The notes below the pieces were generated by a model. It did not search any database, was not told where the DNA came from, and saw only the letters and a list, made by a program, of their open reading frames with translations. A stretch of 5,572 nucleotides of DNA, taken from the NCBI GenBank assembly GCA_021815245.1, contig JAKAHF010000193.1, positions 1-5,572 on the forward strand, read 5' to 3'. The position numbers and the translations under genes are program-made. Below are positions 1 to 3,005 of this stretch, piece after piece. Numbering within the stretch: the stretch's first letter is position 1; every line of letters starts with the position of its first letter. This DNA is from Actinomycetes bacterium. Lineage in GTDB: Bacteria; Actinomycetota; Thermoleophilia; RBG-16-64-13.

Positions 1-90
1 GTCGTATCCGCGATACTCGAGCTTGCGCAGTCCCTGAAAGAGGATGTCCCGACACGGACGGCTACCCGCGTATCCGACGATTCCACACAT
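1..90 (-). CDS. glmS: Glutamine-fructose-6-phosphate aminotransferase (isomerizing), N-terminal fragment
   Basis: Only the first 30 codons are inside the window; the gene continues past base 1. The translation opens with MCGIVGYAG and ends with KLEYRGYD, the hallmark N-terminus of GlmS. Cys2 is the N-terminal nucleophile of the class II glutaminase domain and is exposed after removal of the initiator Met. The enzyme makes glucosamine-6-phosphate from fructose-6-phosphate and glutamine in the cytoplasm, the first committed step towards UDP-GlcNAc and peptidoglycan. The ATG at 90-88 is preceded by GGAGGT (100-105), nine bases upstream, so the start is secure. The racemase gene on the same strand stops 33 nt upstream with no terminator between, so the two are probably co-transcribed. 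PurF and AsnB share the Cys2 fold, but the CGIVGYAG and LEYRGYD motifs point specifically to GlmS. Confidence 0.93.
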   Translation of the reverse strand, partial: MCGIVGYAGSRPCRDILFQGLRKLEYRGYD

Positions 91-123
91 CAGCGCTGAA
101 CCTCCGTCATAGCTTTTGGAGCG

Positions 124-1119
124 TTATAGCCCCCGGAACCTCAAATCTACGTAAGGAGACGTCCATGCGGCCACGAGAGCCTCGTAGCTGGGGATCATGT
201 CGATCATCGTGCCCAGCGACACAGCCTGCCATTCTGGACCGGCCTCCACCACGAGATAGTCACCCGATCGTCCCACCTCGCTCAAGCCTGGTTCGCTGAA
301 TCTCACCGCTCCCGCACTGAGATCCTGCCTGCCTACTCCCAAGACAAGGCGGCGAGCCAGGCGCCCGCCGGCGCGCTTAGTATACTCTTCGACCACTTCG
401 GCCCTGAGTCTGCAGCCGTCGGTTCGGCAGCCCGGCAACGGGCGATAGAACAGCGCGTCGTGGCCGAGCAACAGGGCTTCGCCACACCGCAACTCGGTTA
501 TCGCCTCGGGCAGACGCTCCCCCGCGGCCAGCAACCCCAGCAGGCTGGAGTTGCCGCCCGAGACCCGGGGCACAGTGAGGCCGGCGCCGCGGAGCGCGGC
601 GGCCGCAGCCACGATGGCCTCCACCGAAGCATGGATGCGCCCGGGAGTCCCCTTGAAGCAGGCGTAGTTCGTCGACACGCCGACGAACTCGAGTCCGGGG
701 TCATCGATGATGCGGTCGACCAGCGCGGGCAGATCGTCGAGAGGCACGCCCTCCCTCTCGTCGCCGGTCTCCAATTGCACCATGACCTTGCGACGGCCAC
801 CGAGAGCCGCGACTGCTTGGGCACCCGCCCACGACGACACGTAGTTGATGTCGCCCGGCTCGAACTCCTCTTCGAGAGACGGCAGATGGATGCGATGCAG
901 CTCGACCTCGGGGAGCGCGGCACGGAGCCGGCGCAGGTTGTAGTCGCGGGTGTCGGCAAGGGCCACGGCCCCACCGGCGAGCATGGCCGCCGCGACCCGG
1001 GGCTCACCCAGGCAACCCTTGGTGACCGCGATCAGGTCGAGAGCGGAGGCACGCAGCAGACCGGCCACCGCTTCGGTGTTGCCACCGATGGCCTCCACAT
1101 CGATATCGAGTATGGGCAT
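124..1119 (-). CDS. Alanine/ornithine racemase family PLP-dependent enzyme
   Basis: This 331-residue protein is a fold-type III PLP enzyme (alanine racemase-like N-terminal barrel) of the ornithine racemase/YhfX subgroup. VTKGCLG at 32-38 places Lys34 as the PLP Schiff-base lysine. Other landmarks are LADTR (54-58), the barrel strand VQLETGDEREG (114-124), GVSTNYACF (147-155), the likely phosphate-binding SGGNSS (187-192), LRCGEALLLG (210-219), LGVGRQDL (260-267) and the C-terminal TSPYVDLRF. Related enzymes racemise an amino acid such as ornithine or alanine; the substrate cannot be read from sequence. The ATG at 1119 has GGAG at 1125-1128. The gene lies between rpsI and glmS, so a role in supplying a D-amino acid for peptidoglycan is more plausible than the ornithine fermentation known for Orr in clostridia; this is inference from context. 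A strong terminator ends only about 20 nt before its start codon. Family assignment is firm, substrate open. Confidence 0.88.
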   Translation of the reverse strand: MPILDIDVEAIGGNTEAVAGLLRASALDLIAVTKGCLGEPRVAAAMLAGGAVALADTRDYNLRRLRAALPEVELHRIHLPSLEEEFEPGDINYVSSWAGAQAVAALGGRRKVMVQLETGDEREGVPLDDLPALVDRIIDDPGLEFVGVSTNYACFKGTPGRIHASVEAIVAAAAALRGAGLTVPRVSGGNSSLLGLLAAGERLPEAITELRCGEALLLGHDALFYRPLPGCRTDGCRLRAEVVEEYTKRAGGRLARRLVLGVGRQDLSAGAVRFSEPGLSEVGRSGDYLVVEAGPEWQAVSLGTMIDMIPSYEALVAAWTSPYVDLRFRGL

Positions 1120-1124
1120 GAGAA

Positions 1125-1128
1125 CTCC
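1125..1128 (-). promoter_or_regulatory. Shine-Dalgarno of the racemase gene
   Basis: GGAG on the minus strand lies five bases upstream of the ATG at 1119. It sits only about ten bases beyond the T-tract of the rpsI terminator, so any transcript reaching this site has either read through that terminator or started at an unseen promoter. Confidence 0.7.
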
Positions 1129-1138
1129 AGGTCAGGGC

Positions 1139-1172
1139 AAAAAGAAGGGCGAGGGAGATTTCTCCCTCGCCC
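1139..1172 (-). terminator. Strong intrinsic terminator after rpsI
   Basis: Bases 1147-1158 and 1161-1172 are perfect inverted repeats of 12 nt (minus-strand arm GGGCGAGGGAGA), realistically an 11-bp GC-rich stem with a four-base loop. Read on the minus strand, the stem is followed directly by TTCTTTTT (1146-1139). This is a textbook Rho-independent terminator for the rplM-rpsI transcript, 42 nt after the rpsI stop. It also sits immediately upstream of the racemase start, so it may set the level of read-through into racemase-glmS. A smaller GCGCC/GGCGC hairpin lies at 1195-1208, between the rpsI stop and the terminator. Confidence 0.9.
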
Positions 1173-1214
1173 CTGATTTCCCTGGCGATAGGGCGCGCCG
1201 TGTGGCGCTCGACT

Positions 1215-1607
1215 CTAGCGCTTGCTGAACTGCGGGCGCTTGCGAGCCTTCTTGAGACCGGCCTTCTTGCGCTCGACCATACGAGCGTCGCGCGAGAGGT
1301 GACCGGCACGCTTGATATCGGTCTTGAGCGAGGGGTCGGCTTCGACCAGAGCCCGGGCGAGTCCGTGCTTGAGAGCGCCGGCCTGACCCGACTTGCCGCC
1401 GCCGTGCAGCTGGGCGATCACGTCATAACGGGCGTCGGTGCCGGTCTCGACCAAAGGCGAGCGGACCATGAGCATCAAGGTCTGACGATTGAAGTACTCC
1501 TTGACGTCTTTGCCGTTGACGATGATATTCCCCGTGCCCGGCATGAGACGCACGCGGGCGACCGAGGTCTTCCTCTTGCCCGTTGCCGAATACACTAGAC
1601 CTGCCAT
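1215..1607 (-). CDS. rpsI: 30S ribosomal protein S9
   Basis: The 130-residue protein has the usual S9 length and matches it throughout: [14 protein letters not shown] near residues 8-21, the glycine-rich loop [13 protein letters not shown] (about 67-79), HGLARAL, and the basic tail [12 protein letters not shown] ending in the universally conserved Lys-Arg, which reaches the P-site tRNA in the 30S subunit. The start is the ATG at 1607, preceded by GGAGGAG at 1613-1619. It lies inside the 3' end of rplM, whose stop is at 1595-1597, so the two genes overlap by 13 nt in different frames and are probably translationally coupled. The gene is followed by a strong terminator. Nothing suggests a defect in the protein. 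Confidence 0.98.
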   Translation of the reverse strand: MAGLVYSATGKRKTSVARVRLMPGTGNIIVNGKDVKEYFNRQTLMLMVRSPLVETGTDARYDVIAQLHGGGKSGQAGALKHGLARALVEADPSLKTDIKRAGHLSRDARMVERKKAGLKKARKRPQFSKR

Positions 1608-2029
1608 GGCAACTCCTCCGGCTTCTGGGCGGCATGCGGATGCTTCGGCCCAGCGTAGATCTTCAACTTGGTCAGCTGCTGAGCCGCCAAGCGGTTCTTG
1701 GGCAGCATCCCCTTCACAGACTTGCGCAGCACCTCGGTCGGGCGCCGATTGAGAAGGTGAGCGAGGTTCTCGGTCGTCAGACCGCCCGGGTAGCCCGAGT
1801 GGCGACGATAGAGTTTGTCGGTCATCTTCTTGCCCGTAACCGCGATCTTCTCGGCGTTGACGACCACGACGAAATCCCCGGTGTCAACGTGCGGGGTGTA
1901 CTGCGGCTTGTTCTTACCCCTGAGCACGTCGGCGATCTCCGTCGACAACCGTCCGAGGTTCTTGCCCTCAGCGTCGACGACCCACCACTTGCGCTCTACT
2001 TCACCGGGTTTTGCCGAATAGGTCTTCAC
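1595..2029 (-). CDS. rplM: 50S ribosomal protein L13
   Basis: From the chosen start this is 144 residues, close to the 142 of E. coli L13. It begins with the family's typical [19 protein letters not shown] and carries NLGRLST, the [12 protein letters not shown] core strand, RHSGYPGG, the [12 protein letters not shown] helix and the C-terminal [15 protein letters not shown]13 binds 23S rRNA and is an early 50S assembly protein. The start is GTG at 2029, not the in-frame GTG 14 codons upstream (2071). The family homology begins at 2029, GGGAGG (2034-2039) lies four bases before it, and the upstream candidate falls inside a stable leader hairpin. It is transcribed from a near-consensus promoter and overlaps rpsI by 13 nt; the pair is a near-universal bacterial operon. 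Confidence 0.97.
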   Translation of the reverse strand: MKTYSAKPGEVERKWWVVDAEGKNLGRLSTEIADVLRGKNKPQYTPHVDTGDFVVVVNAEKIAVTGKKMTDKLYRRHSGYPGGLTTENLAHLLNRRPTEVLRKSVKGMLPKNRLAAQQLTKLKIYAGPKHPHAAQKPEELPWQV

Positions 2030-2033
2030 ACTG

Positions 2034-2039
2034 CCTCCC
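2034..2039 (-). promoter_or_regulatory. Shine-Dalgarno deciding the rplM start
   Basis: GGGAGG on the minus strand is four bases upstream of GTG 2029. It is the best ribosome-binding match in the leader and supports that GTG over the in-frame GTG at 2071, which has only a weak GGAAG before it. It begins just five bases after the 3' arm of the leader hairpin. Confidence 0.8.
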
Positions 2040-2044
2040 TTAGG

Positions 2045-2076
2045 GCTCGGCGGCGAAACACGTCTCTCCACCGAGC
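2045..2076 (-). promoter_or_regulatory. Structured 5' leader hairpin of the rplM-rpsI mRNA
   Basis: Minus-strand GCTCGGTGG (2076-2068) pairs with CCGCCGAGC (2053-2045), giving nine base pairs with one G-U. After an A-G mismatch, GAGA pairs with UUUC around the tetraloop CGUG. The hairpin lies in the roughly 60-nt leader between the predicted transcription start and the rplM Shine-Dalgarno, ending five bases before it. Ribosomal-protein operons are often autoregulated by leader RNAs, and L13 leaders are known in Firmicutes. Whether this one binds L13 is inference; the structure itself is read directly. Confidence 0.55.
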
Positions 2077-2087
2077 TTCCAAACGCG

Positions 2088-2123
2088 ACCGCAGATAATA
2101 GTGGAGCCCACTAGAGGTGTCAA
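2088..2123 (-). promoter_or_regulatory. Sigma-70-type promoter of rplM-rpsI
   Basis: On the minus strand a perfect TTGACA (2123-2118) and TATTAT (2100-2095) are separated by exactly 17 bases. The predicted transcription start is near 2088, giving a leader of about 60 nt before the rplM GTG. Strength and placement fit a highly expressed ribosomal operon. No other box pair this good was found in the window. Confidence 0.87.
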
Positions 2124-2126
2124 GGC

Positions 2127-2153
2127 AGAAAGCGGCCCGAATCTGCCTCGGGC
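2127..2153 (-). terminator. Weak hairpin terminator after the TetR gene
   Basis: Minus-strand GCCCGA (2153-2148) and TCGGGC (2140-2135) form a six-pair stem with a seven-base loop, followed by CGCTTTCT. The stem is GC-rich but the T-tract is short and interrupted, so termination may be partial. It lies 36 nt after the TetR stop and just upstream of the rplM -35 box, where a terminator would be expected. An alternative pairing uses GGCCCG/CGGGCC in the same stretch. Confidence 0.4.
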
Positions 2154-2188
2154 GGGCCTATCCGAAGACAGCGCGCGGCCGGACCGGC

Positions 2189-2848
2189 TTAGCGGCCCGC
2201 GGATACCTCTCCGCTCGGCCCTTCCGAGCCCGAACAGACCGGCACACCGTTTCGAAAGCTCGTGAAGATGACATCGAGCCAGTGCACCGAGACACTGGGG
2301 TCGAGAAACTTCTCGAAGCCCATGAGATGCGACACGTCGCCGGCGAAGGCCCATCCGGTGATGAGCCACGCCACTTGGTCGGCATCGACCTCCGGCGGGA
2401 TCTTGCCCTCATCTTGACCTTGGCGCACGACGGTAGCGAAAGCCTCGATGGACTGAAGGTGCTTCTCGGCCAGGATCTCCCTGAGACCTTCGCTGTTGGC
2501 TCCGGCGATGAACTCGAGCAGTGGATGGGCGTGATGCTGCTCTCCCTGGGTGGCCCATAGCTCGAGATGGTGATTGCACATCTGGCGCAGGCGTTCGAGC
2601 GAGTTCTCGTTGCTCGACGTCTCACGAGACGCGTAGATCTTCTCATAGACGACATCGAGCGCGGCCAGCAGGATATCGCGCCGGCTGCTGAAGTGAGTGT
2701 AGAGCGAAGCCTGCCGCACACCGGCCGCCTCGGCGATGCGGGCCATCGTCGCCCCCCGCAGCCCGTGCTGAGCTATCAGGTCGACGGTGACCTCGGCGAT
2801 CTGCCGTCGCCTTGCGTCCGCGTGCATGCGTTTTGTGCCCTGCGCCAA
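2189..2848 (-). CDS. TetR/AcrR-family transcriptional regulator
   Basis: A 219-residue protein with a clear TetR N-terminal DNA-binding domain: first helix around 15-29 (QIAEVTVDLIAQHG), then TMARIAEAAGV leading into the recognition helix RQASLYTHF (45-53) and the usual SRRDILLAAL that follows. The remainder (about 65-200) is the divergent helical ligand-binding and dimerisation domain; its ligand cannot be predicted. The start is probably TTG at 2848, with GGAGG at 2860-2864. An internal ATG at 2827 (Met8) is possible but has only weak GGG upstream; both keep the domain intact. The gene is divergent from the transhydroxylase-like gene across 157 bp holding two inverted repeats, the usual arrangement for a TetR repressor that controls its neighbour and itself. 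That an aromatic compound is the inducer is inference from the neighbour. Confidence 0.93.
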   Translation of the reverse strand: MAQGTKRMHADARRRQIAEVTVDLIAQHGLRGATMARIAEAAGVRQASLYTHFSSRRDILLAALDVVYEKIYASRETSSNENSLERLRQMCNHHLELWATQGEQHHAHPLLEFIAGANSEGLREILAEKHLQSIEAFATVVRQGQDEGKIPPEVDADQVAWLITGWAFAGDVSHLMGFEKFLDPSVSVHWLDVIFTSFRNGVPVCSGSEGPSGEVSAGR

Positions 2849-2899
2849 ATCCCCTCTTTCCTCCCCCTTGATCGGCGCCGAGTCTGCCTCAAGTCAGGG

Positions 2900-2905
2900 T
2901 ATAAT
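2900..2905 (+). promoter_or_regulatory. Candidate -10 box for the transhydroxylase-like gene
   Basis: A perfect TATAAT lies about 100 nt upstream of the plus-strand start codon. No convincing -35 box exists at 16-18 bases (the 17-base position reads GCCGAG), and there is no extended TG motif. This suggests activator dependence or a weak basal promoter. The reverse reading, GCATTATAC, could serve as a poor -10 for the divergent TetR gene, so the two promoters may overlap. Confidence 0.5.
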
Positions 2906-2914
2906 GCGCTCACA

Positions 2915-2936
2915 AACTAGTGTGCAGCAGTTAGTT
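2915..2936. promoter_or_regulatory. Inverted repeat 1, candidate TetR operator
   Basis: AACTA at 2915-2919 is mirrored by TAGTT at 2932-2936, spanning 22 bp. A shorter imperfect palindrome, CACAAACTAGTGTG (2911-2924, core ACTAGT), overlaps its left half. The site lies immediately downstream of the TATAAT box, where a bound repressor would block initiation. Inverted repeats of this span are typical of TetR operators, but the arms are short. Confidence 0.4.
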
Positions 2937-2954
2937 ACGCGCATTCGGCAAGTG

Positions 2955-2976
2955 CTGCTAGTTGGTAGTTTAGCAG
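2955..2976. promoter_or_regulatory. Inverted repeat 2, candidate TetR operator
   Basis: CTGCTA at 2955-2960 is mirrored perfectly by TAGCAG at 2971-2976, again spanning 22 bp, with two TAGTT copies (2959-2963 and 2966-2970) inside. Its centre is 40 bp from that of the first inverted repeat, about four helical turns. The site would lie in the untranslated leader of the plus-strand gene, so it could act as a roadblock or as part of a two-site repressor complex. Confidence 0.4.
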
Positions 2977-2992
2977 TGGGCGAGCAATAGGC

Positions 2993-2997
2993 GGTGA
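2993..2997 (+). promoter_or_regulatory. Shine-Dalgarno of the transhydroxylase-like gene
   Basis: GGTGA lies eight bases upstream of ATG 3006 and complements the UCACC of the 16S rRNA tail. An in-frame GTG overlaps it at 2994, and an in-frame TAG at 2988-2990 rules out any earlier start, so translation begins at 3006, or less likely at 2994 or 3015. Confidence 0.6.
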
Positions 2998-3005
2998 AAG
3001 TCGGC

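Noticed and set aside
460..1176. A 238-codon plus-strand open frame opposite the racemase gene
   Set aside because: The minus-strand racemase explains the interval with conserved motifs throughout. The plus-strand translation is Arg/Gly/His-rich without a family resemblance and runs into the terminator hairpin.
1193..1214. GC-rich palindromic stretch (GGCGCGCC and a GCGCC/GGCGC hairpin) after rpsI
   Set aside because: It is too short and lacks a T-tract; the neighbouring hairpin at 1147-1172 is the real terminator, and such palindromes are expected by chance at this GC content.
2030..2071. Upstream GTG start for rplM adding 14 residues
   Set aside because: The extra residues have no counterpart in L13, the codon lies in the leader hairpin, and the better Shine-Dalgarno serves GTG 2029.
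2827..2848. ATG 2827 as the start of the TetR gene instead of TTG 2848
   Set aside because: It was not excluded but is less likely: only a weak GGG lies upstream of it, whereas GGAGG precedes the TTG. The choice changes only seven residues before the DNA-binding domain.
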